64,000 nucleotides of DNA, from NCBI GenBank assembly GCA_020161395.1, contig JAIUOE010000004.1:310001-374000 (forward strand), in the 5' to 3' direction. Made by a program: the position numbers and the translations under genes. Of the stretch, positions 35,752 through 45,262 are shown in pieces (within the stretch, counting starts at the first letter, position 1; every line of letters begins with the position of its first letter). Source of the DNA: Bacteroidota bacterium (GTDB taxonomy: Bacteria > Bacteroidota > Ignavibacteria > Ignavibacteriales > Ignavibacteriaceae). Under the pieces are notes generated by a model, which was not told the DNA's origin, did no database searches, and worked only from the letters and a program-made list of their open reading frames with translations.

Positions 35752-36105
35752 ATGATGAACAAATACACCCTGATTTTTGAACTTTGTAATTGTAAAGGTC
35801 ACGATCTTTACGATAATGAGAAAATCAGCTCTGTTTTCAACTCGCTTCTCAAGAGATCCGGATTTTCAATAGTATCCTCGATGAAGCACGAGTTCACTCC
35901 ACAGGGTCTGACTTTCGTTTCCATTCTTAGTGAATCTCATGCATTGGTACATACATTTCCTGAGGAATCCAGACTTTCCATCGATTTATACACCTGTTCG
36001 GAACCCGATAAACTGGAAATATTTATTGAGGAAGCACTTCAGGAATTTGAACCGGGTAAATACTTCTTCAAAGTTGTCGACAGGAATAAAATAGTTGAAG
36101 TGTAA
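35752..36105 (+). CDS. speD: S-adenosylmethionine decarboxylase proenzyme
   Basis: 117 residues, the small prokaryotic (class 1B) form. The self-cleavage site is in LSESHALVHTFPE: Ser62 after Glu61 would become the pyruvoyl group. The proton-donor Cys82 is in DLYTCSE. It makes decarboxylated SAM, the aminopropyl donor for the spermidine synthase encoded at the far end of the divergent operon. The 111-base AT-rich gap to the YbjN-like gene must hold both promoters. It ends exactly where the convergent fructosamine-kinase gene ends. Two ATGs in a row (35752, 35755) are possible starts. Confidence 0.92.
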   Translation: MMNKYTLIFELCNCKGHDLYDNEKISSVFNSLLKRSGFSIVSSMKHEFTPQGLTFVSILSESHALVHTFPEESRLSIDLYTCSEPDKLEIFIEEALQEFEPGKYFFKVVDRNKIVEV

Positions 36106-36954
36106 CTAAGCATATTTTTGAATTATGCTCTTCACTTGCTCCAGATAACCTGACCCAAAAAGATTTAAATGATTCATGAGATGGTAAAGCTGGTAGACAT
36201 CTCTTCTCTTTTTGTATTGGTTATACCAACTGTAACTTTCGAAATACGCCCCGTAAAAGTCGCCGTCGAATCCGCCAAACAGCTCTGTCATTGCAATATC
36301 TGTTTCCCGGTCACCATAATAAACTGCCGGATCGATGATTACAGCCTCGCCTTTCTCGTCAGTCAATACATTTCCGTACCATAAATCACCATGCAGCAAT
36401 GATGGTTTAACCGATTTGTCATCGATCAATTCAGGTAATCTTTTTAACAGAGCATCAAATTTCAAAGCAAGCGATTTATCGGTGTAACCGTTTTGGCTCA
36501 TCATTCGAAATTGAGGTACAAGCCTTTTTTCCCTGTAGAAATCGATCCAAGACGCCATGAATGGAGTATTTTGCTGCAATGTGTCCCCGATAAAATTGTT
36601 TTCATGGAAACCGAAACCCGAGTCAGACACTATTTCGTGAAAAATAAAGAGATCTCTGCCGAAATTTTCCGAAAAATTATATCGTTCACGCCCTTCTTTT
36701 ATCATTTCCATTACAAGAGTATTCCCCGAGCAGGTAAAGACTTTTGGAACACGAATCAACTTCTGTTTTGCAAGTTCATTCAGCCCTTTTTCTTCCGCTC
36801 CCGCCTTCAGATTGCCACCTGCACCCCTGTAGGTTTTTACAAAATAATAAGTACCGCTTGCTCCTGAGAAGATAGCAGAATCAGCTATGCAACCACCTCC
36901 GGCCCTCCTCACAAAACTGACATTCTCGCCAATTAACTCTGATAAATTAATCAT
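36106..36954 (-). CDS. Fructosamine/ribulosamine 3-kinase family protein
   Basis: 282 residues of the fructosamine-kinase/APH kinase fold. Catalytic loop LLHGDLWYGNVL and metal-binding AVIIDPAVYYGDRETDIAM are intact. Such kinases phosphorylate sugar adducts on protein lysines so that they fall off. It overlaps the upstream phosphatase gene by 4 bases (ATGA), so both are made together. That pairing is known for bacterial relatives and fits a deglycation role. Confidence 0.9.
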   Translation of the reverse strand: MINLSELIGENVSFVRRAGGGCIADSAIFSGASGTYYFVKTYRGAGGNLKAGAEEKGLNELAKQKLIRVPKVFTCSGNTLVMEMIKEGRERYNFSENFGRDLFIFHEIVSDSGFGFHENNFIGDTLQQNTPFMASWIDFYREKRLVPQFRMMSQNGYTDKSLALKFDALLKRLPELIDDKSVKPSLLHGDLWYGNVLTDEKGEAVIIDPAVYYGDRETDIAMTELFGGFDGDFYGAYFESYSWYNQYKKRRDVYQLYHLMNHLNLFGSGYLEQVKSIIQKYA

Positions 36955-37430
36955 TTGGAATTGTAATGATTTAGAAGGTAATTCAATAAATTGTCACATC
37001 CATCTTCGAGGAGGTCGATTACATGGTGGAATGCCTCAGGTCCGTCATAATACGGATCCGGCACTTCAGTCACATTCCACTGAGTAACAAAATCGGTCAT
37101 CATTCTGATTTTTTCGCGATATTTCCCCTCCGGATCCAGGGATGTAATGTTATAATAATTCGACCGGTCCATCGCCAGAATGATGTCATATTCTCCCAGA
37201 TCAGTTGCAGACAGTTTTCTAGCCCTGTGAGGTGATATATCATAACCTCTTTCTTTACAATGTGTTATCATTCTTCTGTCAGCCGATTCACCAATATGGT
37301 AACCTGCAGTCCCTGCTGAATCTATCTCAAAATTACTTTCCAGCCCGGCTATTTTAACTTTCTCACGAAACACTCCCTCTGCAGCAGGTGAACGGCAGAT
37401 ATTCCCGAGACAAACAAACAGTACTTTCAC
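36951..37430 (-). CDS. Low-molecular-weight protein-tyrosine-phosphatase family protein
   Basis: About 159 residues from a GTG start complementary to 37428-37430 (VKVLFVCLGNICRSP), preceded by GGAAAA. The phosphate loop C7-x5-R13-S and the general-acid segment VPDPYYDG are present. The longer frame to 37523 adds 31 residues with no family match before the usual N-terminus. With the kinase translated from its stop codon, it probably removes phosphate from ribulosamine-5-phosphate-type adducts before the kinase acts, though tyrosine phosphatase activity is equally possible from sequence. Confidence 0.9.
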   Translation of the reverse strand: MKVLFVCLGNICRSPAAEGVFREKVKIAGLESNFEIDSAGTAGYHIGESADRRMITHCKERGYDISPHRARKLSATDLGEYDIILAMDRSNYYNITSLDPEGKYREKIRMMTDFVTQWNVTEVPDPYYDGPEAFHHVIDLLEDGCDNLLNYLLNHYNSK

Positions 37431-37531
37431 ATTTTTTCCATTTTTTATGAATTCTTTAATACAAACATAGTTTAGACAGCCCGATTTTAAAAGAACATTT
37501 GTGAGTAGAGCCCTGACAAACAAATTTTCAC

Positions 37532-37539
37532 TAAATTTG
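37532..37539 (+). promoter_or_regulatory. Candidate -7 box of asnS
   Basis: TAAATTTG matches TAnnTTTG, 31 bases before the asnS ATG; no clear -33 TTG. Confidence 0.4.
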
Positions 37540-37569
37540 GAATTGAATTAGAAAAAATTTTGGATCAAT

Positions 37570-38967
37570 ATGTCATATAATGCCGTTACGGTTAAAGATC
37601 TGCTCGCCGGAGGAGAAAAATTTGAAGGCGAAAAATTAAAACTTACCGGTTGGGTAAGAACTTCCCGCACATCAAAGAATTTTGGATTTATAGAGCTAAA
37701 TGACGGTTCCTGCTTCAAGAACCTTCAGGTTGTTTTTGATGACTCAATCTCCAATTTTGAAGAAATCGAAAAGATTTCCATCGGATCATCACTCGAAATC
37801 AATGGTGCTTATGTCCGCTCATTGGGTGACAAGCAACCATTCGAATTAAAAGCTGATGAAATAAAAGTGGTTGGCTTTGCATCACTTGATAATCCCATCC
37901 AGAAGAAACGCCATTCCTTCGAATTTCTCAGAACTATCGCTCATCTAAGACCCCGAACCAATACTTTTATGGCTACTTTCCGGGTTAGATCGATAGTTTC
38001 GTATGCAATCCACAAATTCTTTCAGGAAAAGGGTTTCGTTTATGTCCACACCCCAATCATCACAAGTACTGATGCAGAGGGTGCGGGAGAAATGTTTCGA
38101 GTCACGACTCTGAACATTGACAATCCTCCACGGGATGAAAACAGGCAGATAGATTTTTCACAGGAACTCTTTGGAAAACCGTCTTTTCTTACCGTGTCGG
38201 GACAACTCGCAGTGGAAGCATTCTGTTTTGCCTTCAGAAATGTTTACACATTTGGTCCGACTTTCCGTGCTGAAAATTCAAATACTGCCCGTCATGCGAA
38301 TGAATTTTGGATGATCGAACCGGAAATAGCATTTGCAGAGCTGGAAGATGACATGAAACTCGCTCAGGATATGATGAAATTCGTCCTGAATGAAGTAATG
38401 ACACAGGCGCCTGATGAACTGGAATTTTTTAACAAGTTTGTTGATAACGAACTTTTGTCCCGTCTTGACAATGTTTTGAACTCGGATTTCGTAACCATTA
38501 CATACACAGAAGCAATCGATTATCTAAAAAAATCGGGTCATACATTTGAATATCCTGTTGAATGGGGTGAAAATCTCCAAACGGAACATGAAAGATACAT
38601 CACCGAGGAAATCTTTAAAAAACCCGTCTTTGTTATTGACTATCCAAAGGATATCAAAGCGTTTTACATGAAGCTGAACAGCGACAACAAGACTGTTAGA
38701 GCCATGGATTTACTGGTTCCCGGTGTTGGTGAGATAATCGGCGGAAGCCAGAGAGAGGAAAACTATGATGTTCTCCATCAGAAGATGCTTGCTGTCGGTA
38801 TAGTACCGGAAGAGTATGAGTGGTATCAGGATATCAGAAAATTCGGTTCATTCCCTCATGCGGGATTCGGGCTTGGTCTCGAGCGTGCTGTCATGTATCT
38901 TACAGGAATGAAAAACATCCGTGATGTTATTCCCTACCCAAGAACTCCCAACAATCTGTTATTCTAA
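37570..38967 (+). CDS. asnS: Asparaginyl-tRNA synthetase
   Basis: 465-residue class IIb synthetase charging tRNA-Asn. The N-terminal OB fold ([24 protein letters not shown]) binds the anticodon. The catalytic domain has motif 2 ([25 protein letters not shown]) and motif 3 ([27 protein letters not shown]). It ends at the normal ...PNNLLF. The gene stands alone between a -7 box and a terminator. Confidence 0.97.
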   Translation: MSYNAVTVKDLLAGGEKFEGEKLKLTGWVRTSRTSKNFGFIELNDGSCFKNLQVVFDDSISNFEEIEKISIGSSLEINGAYVRSLGDKQPFELKADEIKVVGFASLDNPIQKKRHSFEFLRTIAHLRPRTNTFMATFRVRSIVSYAIHKFFQEKGFVYVHTPIITSTDAEGAGEMFRVTTLNIDNPPRDENRQIDFSQELFGKPSFLTVSGQLAVEAFCFAFRNVYTFGPTFRAENSNTARHANEFWMIEPEIAFAELEDDMKLAQDMMKFVLNEVMTQAPDELEFFNKFVDNELLSRLDNVLNSDFVTITYTEAIDYLKKSGHTFEYPVEWGENLQTEHERYITEEIFKKPVFVIDYPKDIKAFYMKLNSDNKTVRAMDLLVPGVGEIIGGSQREENYDVLHQKMLAVGIVPEEYEWYQDIRKFGSFPHAGFGLGLERAVMYLTGMKNIRDVIPYPRTPNNLLF

Positions 38968-38973
38968 ATTTAC

Positions 38974-39019
38974 AGGCGGTCAGATTTAATGATAATTTGA
39001 TCGCCTTTTTCTTTTTTTT
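38974..39019 (+). terminator. Intrinsic terminator after asnS
   Basis: AGGCGGTC (38974-38981) pairs with GATCGCCT (38999-39006) with one G-U, around a 17-base loop, followed by a long T-rich tract. Confidence 0.8.
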
Positions 39020-39064
39020 ACTCTCGATTTCTGTTATCTTGCTTTAACAATTTTAAAGATTTTA

Positions 39065-40207
39065 ATGGAAAAAAGCCTTAATCGAATATTCGTTCTGCTT
39101 CTCTTTTTTGCGGTAGTGTTAGCTTTCTATCTTCTCGCAGCATTCTCCGCAATTATTATACCTCTTACCTTCGCATTTCTTGCTGCAACCATGTTTCAAC
39201 CGATTACAATTTTCTTAAGAAGCAAGAAAGTGCCGTTTTATCTCATAATCCCCTCAATTTCAATTATAACATTGGGGGTGTTGTTTATGATGTACCTGAT
39301 AATTTCATCGACTTTCGGTGAGATTGGAGCACAAAGTGATGACTTTGTGCAGGTGCTGATAGTAAAACTTGACAGGTTGCTCAACGGAATCGAAAATGTT
39401 ATAAACCTTCGTTTTCATACTACAGTCGATATTGAAAAGGAGTTGACTCAACTCCTTTCAAAAGATTTTATTACTTCGACGGCGAAGGGACTGGTCTCTT
39501 CATTCACTGCATTCACAAACAGTTTTTTCTGGTTTTCCATATATTTTGTTGTTTTTCTTTTTGCCCTTCCTAACTATAAAAGATATTTGAGGTATGTGGC
39601 TGGTGGACAGAATCTTGAAATGGTTACCAGTGCATATCTGACCATTCAAAAATTCATCTACTCTTATGCCAACATAAAACTCTTCATCAATCTGATTGTT
39701 GGTATTCTTGTCTATACAGTCTGCATAATTTTTGGAGTTAAATTTGCATTTTTATGGGGATTTGTAGCTTTTTTACTCCATTTTATACCATTTATCGGAG
39801 CAATAATCTCGGTGCTTTTCCCTTCACTTATGGCACTCGTCCAGTTTGATAATATTTTCGTTCCGGGACTGGTTTTTGTGCTGCTTACAACAATTCAGAT
39901 GGGAATGGGAAACATTCTGGAACCCGTCTTAATGGGCAATAAACTGAGACTTAATACCATTACTGCGATGTTTGGACTTGTCTTCTGGGGCAGTCTCTGG
40001 GGTGTCAGCGGTTTATTTCTCGGCATACCAATGCTCGTTATTTTTAAAGTGATGCTGGAACAATTTCCCGAGACTGCAATGTTTGGCAGAGTGATGGGAT
40101 TTCCAGAGGATACCGAAGGAAAAAGGATGCGGAGTTGGGATCCGACTACGATTATTACAAAAAGTTTTAAAATGAAACCTCCGACTGAAACTAATAAGGA
40201 CGAATAG
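39065..40207 (+). CDS. AI-2E family transporter (PerM-like permease)
   Basis: 380 residues with about seven to eight membrane helices arranged 3+5 around a soluble insert (residues about 75-140), the layout of the AI-2E/PerM family. The conserved late segment LEPVLMGNKLRLNTITAMFGLVFWGSLWGVSGLFLGIPM is clear. Family members export varied small solutes or sodium; the autoinducer role is not general. It is 35 bases upstream of tpx and may be co-transcribed. Confidence 0.9.
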   Translation: MEKSLNRIFVLLLFFAVVLAFYLLAAFSAIIIPLTFAFLAATMFQPITIFLRSKKVPFYLIIPSISIITLGVLFMMYLIISSTFGEIGAQSDDFVQVLIVKLDRLLNGIENVINLRFHTTVDIEKELTQLLSKDFITSTAKGLVSSFTAFTNSFFWFSIYFVVFLFALPNYKRYLRYVAGGQNLEMVTSAYLTIQKFIYSYANIKLFINLIVGILVYTVCIIFGVKFAFLWGFVAFLLHFIPFIGAIISVLFPSLMALVQFDNIFVPGLVFVLLTTIQMGMGNILEPVLMGNKLRLNTITAMFGLVFWGSLWGVSGLFLGIPMLVIFKVMLEQFPETAMFGRVMGFPEDTEGKRMRSWDPTTIITKSFKMKPPTETNKDE

Positions 40208-40242
40208 AGGTTATTTTATTATCACTAATTTATGGAGAACCC

Positions 40243-40743
40243 ATGGCAGAAATTACACTAAAAGGCAATAAAATAAACACGATTGGTTTCCTTCCCGAAG
40301 AAGGAACTGATGCACCCGATTTTAGTCTCGTAAATACTTCACTGGCAGAAGTATCACTCAACGAATTAAAAGGTAAAAGACTTGTCCTGAATATTTTTCC
40401 CAGTCTGGATACCGGTGTGTGCGCCGCTTCTGTAAGAAAATTTAACGCCGAGGCTTCAAACTTGACAAATACTGAAGTTCTTTGCATTTCGATGGACCTA
40501 CCTTTCGCTCATTCAAGATTTTGTACGACTGAAGGTCTGGACAAAGTTCGCGGACTTAGCGGATTTCGTAGCTCATCTTTTGGCGAAGATTACGGTGTTA
40601 CAATAGTTGAAGGTGGTTTCACCGGATTGTATTCAAGAGCGGTTGTTGTGGTTAATGAAGAAGGTAAAGTTATCTATAAAGAACAGGTACCAGAGATTGC
40701 ACAGGAACCTGATTATGCTGCTGCGCTTGCCGCTTTGAAATAG
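40243..40743 (+). CDS. tpx: Thiol peroxidase (atypical 2-Cys peroxiredoxin)
   Basis: 166 residues that reduce hydrogen peroxide and lipid hydroperoxides using thioredoxin. Peroxidatic Cys60 is in FPSLDTGVCAASVRKFN and resolving Cys94 in AHSRFCTTEG, the exact Tpx spacing; Cys81 is also conserved. Cytoplasmic, no signal peptide. TATGGAGAA provides the ribosome-binding site. Confidence 0.97.
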   Translation: MAEITLKGNKINTIGFLPEEGTDAPDFSLVNTSLAEVSLNELKGKRLVLNIFPSLDTGVCAASVRKFNAEASNLTNTEVLCISMDLPFAHSRFCTTEGLDKVRGLSGFRSSSFGEDYGVTIVEGGFTGLYSRAVVVVNEEGKVIYKEQVPEIAQEPDYAAALAALK

Positions 40744-40762
40744 TCTTAACAGAAGTTAAATA

Positions 40763-40790
40763 AAGAGCCGGGTTTTAAGCCGGCTCTTTT
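40763..40790. terminator. Bidirectional terminator between tpx and the beta-helix protein
   Basis: AAGAGCCGG (40763-40771) and CCGGCTCTT (40780-40788) form a 9-bp perfect stem with an 8-base loop. The T-run on the plus side is short, and it serves the two convergent genes. Confidence 0.85.
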
Positions 40791-40799
40791 GTTTTTAAA

Positions 40800-42911
40800 C
40801 TATTTTAAGAGGGTCATTTTTTTGAATGATGTGAAGATTTTTCCTTGTTTTACACCTGTTGCTGTAAATCTGTAAAAGTAGTTACCCGAGCTTAAGCCAT
40901 ACTTTTGAAGGTCAAGTGTCATGGAATAGAAACCAGGTTCATTGATTCCATTATAAAGAGTTGCAGCCTTTGATCCTGAGATGTCGAACAGCTCAATGCT
41001 GACTGATGCGAGTTCTGCAACTGAAAAATCTATCTTTGTCGTTGGATTAAATGGATTGGGATAATTCTGCGAAATATTGAATTCAGAAGGTATTCCTATT
41101 TCCACTTCACTTGCGAGTTGATAGTACCTAACAGAACCGTCGTGATCAATTTGCTTCAGACGATACGAATACTTACCGGCAACAAGTCCTTTATCAACAA
41201 ACGAATATTCGTTTAATGAAACTGATGTACCTTTGCCGGTAACAAATCCGACCGAAGCCCAATCACTCTTTCCGGTTGATCTCTCAATCTGGAAACCGCT
41301 GTTATTCTTTTCTGACGCTGTAACCCATTTTAATGTTACAGAATTTCCAGTGACATTGGAAATAAAAGATGCAAGTTCGACCGGGACAGGATTGGTTGCC
41401 TCATCAGCTCCCCTGTAAGGAGCAGTGGCATTCCTGATCTGGTTATCGATATCTGATGTTATTTCGGGAACAGGCATACCTGCAAGATCGGGATCACCAT
41501 CGGATGGTGGCAGAAGGTGCAAATCTGTTGCAGAAGTGTACGAAATGTCTTTGAAGATGGTATTGGACTCATGTGGCGAAGCAGCGGTTTTATACTGACC
41601 AAGGTCGTTATACAATGTACCTCCCCATCCGGCATGAAAATTATCCACTGAACCTGTCGAGAAAGAAACATTAAAGTTCATTTCAGCAATACCGTTTGGA
41701 GTAATAATGCTGCCTGCATGGAAACCACCTGCAACACCACCTGTCCGTGTGTTTTTAAAAAGGTTGTTTCTGATCTTAAACACAGAGGTATCGTTAGTCG
41801 AACTCTTCGCAAATGCTGCTGAGAGTACGGTAGCTGTGGTCCCACCACTGTGCACACCGCCGATGTTCACCGAATTAAAATCGAAGGAAAATGTGAACGG
41901 GATGGTACCGGATACAAGAACCCCGTAACAGGCACTAACATTCGAGGGTCCATTCTGATCAAGGGCTATAAAATTATTGAATATCTTAAAGTTGGCATCC
42001 CTGCCGGGAGTTATGGCAATACCTCTAATTTGGGTGGAGCTCGTGGAAGCACTGTTCATGCCGAAAATTTTATTGCCTGATATGGTCAGATTCTGCCCGA
42101 CTACTGCTCCGGTTATAATACCCGACACGATGGTGTTGTTATAACCCTGCGTCTGGTAGATTATATTGTTTTTAACTACAACATCTGAACATGCCGAGAG
42201 TAACCATATACCGGCATATCCCCAGTTAAATATTTCATTCTCTTCAATAACCAGAAATCTATTGAAAACAGTTACTGTGCCACTCGATGCTATCCCGGTC
42301 CTGCTTCCTTCAATTTTGCAATTGGTCACTTTGTTATATGAGTTGCCTTCAGGATTGTTGGCTGAAGTGGAGAACAAAATAACACGGGGACCTGCAGAGT
42401 TCTGCAGGCTGTTTTTAGCATGTAGATACCTTAATTCATTGTATGTCGCGCCATTAATAAAATTGATTGTGGTGGTATTTGCACCGGACAGTGTGGTGTT
42501 TTCGATATAGAGATTTATTGAAGAGCCGATTCCACCCGCTCGCCCGTCGATAGTAATAAAATCTCCACCGTCAAACAGAATCACAGGAAGACTTGCCTGA
42601 AGCGAAGAAATTGTCACCAGATTTACTCCGGCTGCCGGTCTGATTGTGATCCTTTTCGAAGAATCTATACCTGCCTTTTGAGTTAAGGAAATTGGAAAGG
42701 TCTCGTTGGCACCTGTGTAACCACTGGTAAGTTCTATTATATAACCCTGTGTCATTGGTGTTACGATCGCACCATATGCTTCAGTAATTGAGGCATGTGT
42801 GCTGATTGGCGAACCGCTGCCATCCTTCAGGGCGACCGATGCCGGTTGTGTCAGAGCATCAGTGGTAAAGAGAGTGAAAAACAAAAAAACAATCTGAATC
42901 GTTTTTTTCAT
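40800..42911 (-). CDS. Secreted right-handed beta-helix protein with type IX sorting domain
   Basis: 703 residues. A signal peptide (IQIVFLFFTLFTTDALT) opens the protein. Residues about 80-400 show repeated short beta-strand turns with NNxI/NKI segments (for example VVKNNIIY, TISGNKIFGM, KIFNNFIALD) typical of parallel beta-helices. A fibronectin-like module (LKWVTASEKNNSGFQIERS) and the sorting domain (NYPNPFNPTTKIDFSV to the basic C-terminus) follow. The same last two modules occur in the Asp-box protein at 13407. Surface-exposed; beta-helices often bind or cleave polysaccharide, but no catalytic residues were identified. AGGAGAAG precedes the ATG. Confidence 0.87.
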   Translation of the reverse strand: MKKTIQIVFLFFTLFTTDALTQPASVALKDGSGSPISTHASITEAYGAIVTPMTQGYIIELTSGYTGANETFPISLTQKAGIDSSKRITIRPAAGVNLVTISSLQASLPVILFDGGDFITIDGRAGGIGSSINLYIENTTLSGANTTTINFINGATYNELRYLHAKNSLQNSAGPRVILFSTSANNPEGNSYNKVTNCKIEGSRTGIASSGTVTVFNRFLVIEENEIFNWGYAGIWLLSACSDVVVKNNIIYQTQGYNNTIVSGIITGAVVGQNLTISGNKIFGMNSASTSSTQIRGIAITPGRDANFKIFNNFIALDQNGPSNVSACYGVLVSGTIPFTFSFDFNSVNIGGVHSGGTTATVLSAAFAKSSTNDTSVFKIRNNLFKNTRTGGVAGGFHAGSIITPNGIAEMNFNVSFSTGSVDNFHAGWGGTLYNDLGQYKTAASPHESNTIFKDISYTSATDLHLLPPSDGDPDLAGMPVPEITSDIDNQIRNATAPYRGADEATNPVPVELASFISNVTGNSVTLKWVTASEKNNSGFQIERSTGKSDWASVGFVTGKGTSVSLNEYSFVDKGLVAGKYSYRLKQIDHDGSVRYYQLASEVEIGIPSEFNISQNYPNPFNPTTKIDFSVAELASVSIELFDISGSKAATLYNGINEPGFYSMTLDLQKYGLSSGNYFYRFTATGVKQGKIFTSFKKMTLLK

Positions 42912-43080
42912 GACTTCTCCTGTGTTAGTGTGATTGATTTGAGAGTATTGATTTGATATACAATTTTAGTTTTTGTCCTGTAAATTTCAGGAACCATAGC
43001 GAAGTTTTGAATTCAAGAATAAATGAATGTTAAATTAATGTAAAAAAGTTGAAATATCATGCTGTGTCTTCAAAATGCTC

Positions 43081-43111
43081 TTGACTGTCACGAAAAAAAA
43101 TGTTAATTTAG
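43081..43111 (+). promoter_or_regulatory. Candidate groES promoter
   Basis: TTG (43081-43083) and TAATTTAG (43104-43111) are 20 bases apart, close to TTG-N19-21-TAnnTTTG. The -7 box overlaps the left arm of the CIRCE element, which would let HrcA block RNA polymerase. Confidence 0.55.
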
Positions 43112-43134
43112 CACTCGCAATTATTGAGTGCTAA
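43108..43134 (+). promoter_or_regulatory. CIRCE operator (HrcA binding site)
   Basis: TTAGCACTC, nine bases, GAGTGCTAA: a perfect match to the CIRCE consensus, 36 bases before the groES ATG. HrcA represses groESL here at low temperature and releases it on heat shock when GroEL is busy. The hrcA gene is not in the window. Confidence 0.97.
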
Positions 43135-43170
43135 TAACAATTGTTTTTCAAACAAAAAACAGAGGTAAAT

Positions 43171-43464
43171 ATGTCATTAAATCTTCAACCCCTCGCTGAC
43201 AGGGTTATTATTAAACCACAGGAAGCTGAGGAAGTGACCAAAAGTGGTTTATATCTTCCCGACACCGCAAAAGAAAAACCAATTGAAGGCTTAGTGGTAG
43301 CTGCAGGACCGGGAAAAGTTACCGATGACGGTAAAACCGCTCCAATGTCAGTTAAGGTAAACGATAAAGTTCTCTATGGTAAATATTCAGGTACCGAAGT
43401 AACCATCGACGGTACACAGTATTTGATCATGCGTGAGAGCGATATTTTTGCAATCATTAAGTAA
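43171..43464 (+). CDS. groES: Co-chaperonin GroES
   Basis: 97 residues from the ATG at 43171 ([16 protein letters not shown]), which has AGAGG at the right distance; an in-frame ATG at 43141 lies in the leader and is rejected. The lid of the GroEL folding chamber, a heptamer. The mobile loop ([18 protein letters not shown]) and the roof segment [11 protein letters not shown] are present. First gene of groESL under CIRCE control. Confidence 0.97.
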   Translation: MSLNLQPLADRVIIKPQEAEEVTKSGLYLPDTAKEKPIEGLVVAAGPGKVTDDGKTAPMSVKVNDKVLYGKYSGTEVTIDGTQYLIMRESDIFAIIK

Positions 43465-45120
<1,656 letters not shown>

Positions 45121-45136
45121 TAGTTCACCCCTTTTC

Positions 45137-45171
45137 AAAGCCCCTTGCAGAAATGTCGGGGGCTTTTTTTT
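45137..45171 (+). terminator. Intrinsic terminator after groEL
   Basis: AAAGCCCC (45137-45144) pairs with GGGGCTTT (45159-45166) and is followed by T residues. Confidence 0.85.
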
Positions 45172-45262
45172 ATTATCCAATTCACTTCTTTTATCTTTAT
45201 CATAAATCAAGTATATTCTAATTTCGATTTTGAAGTTTCCGGAAGAGATCAGCACAAGAAAA

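Noticed and set aside
43141-43170. Upstream ATG for GroES
   Set aside because: It is 7 bases from the CIRCE operator, has no ribosome-binding site and adds residues absent from GroES proteins.
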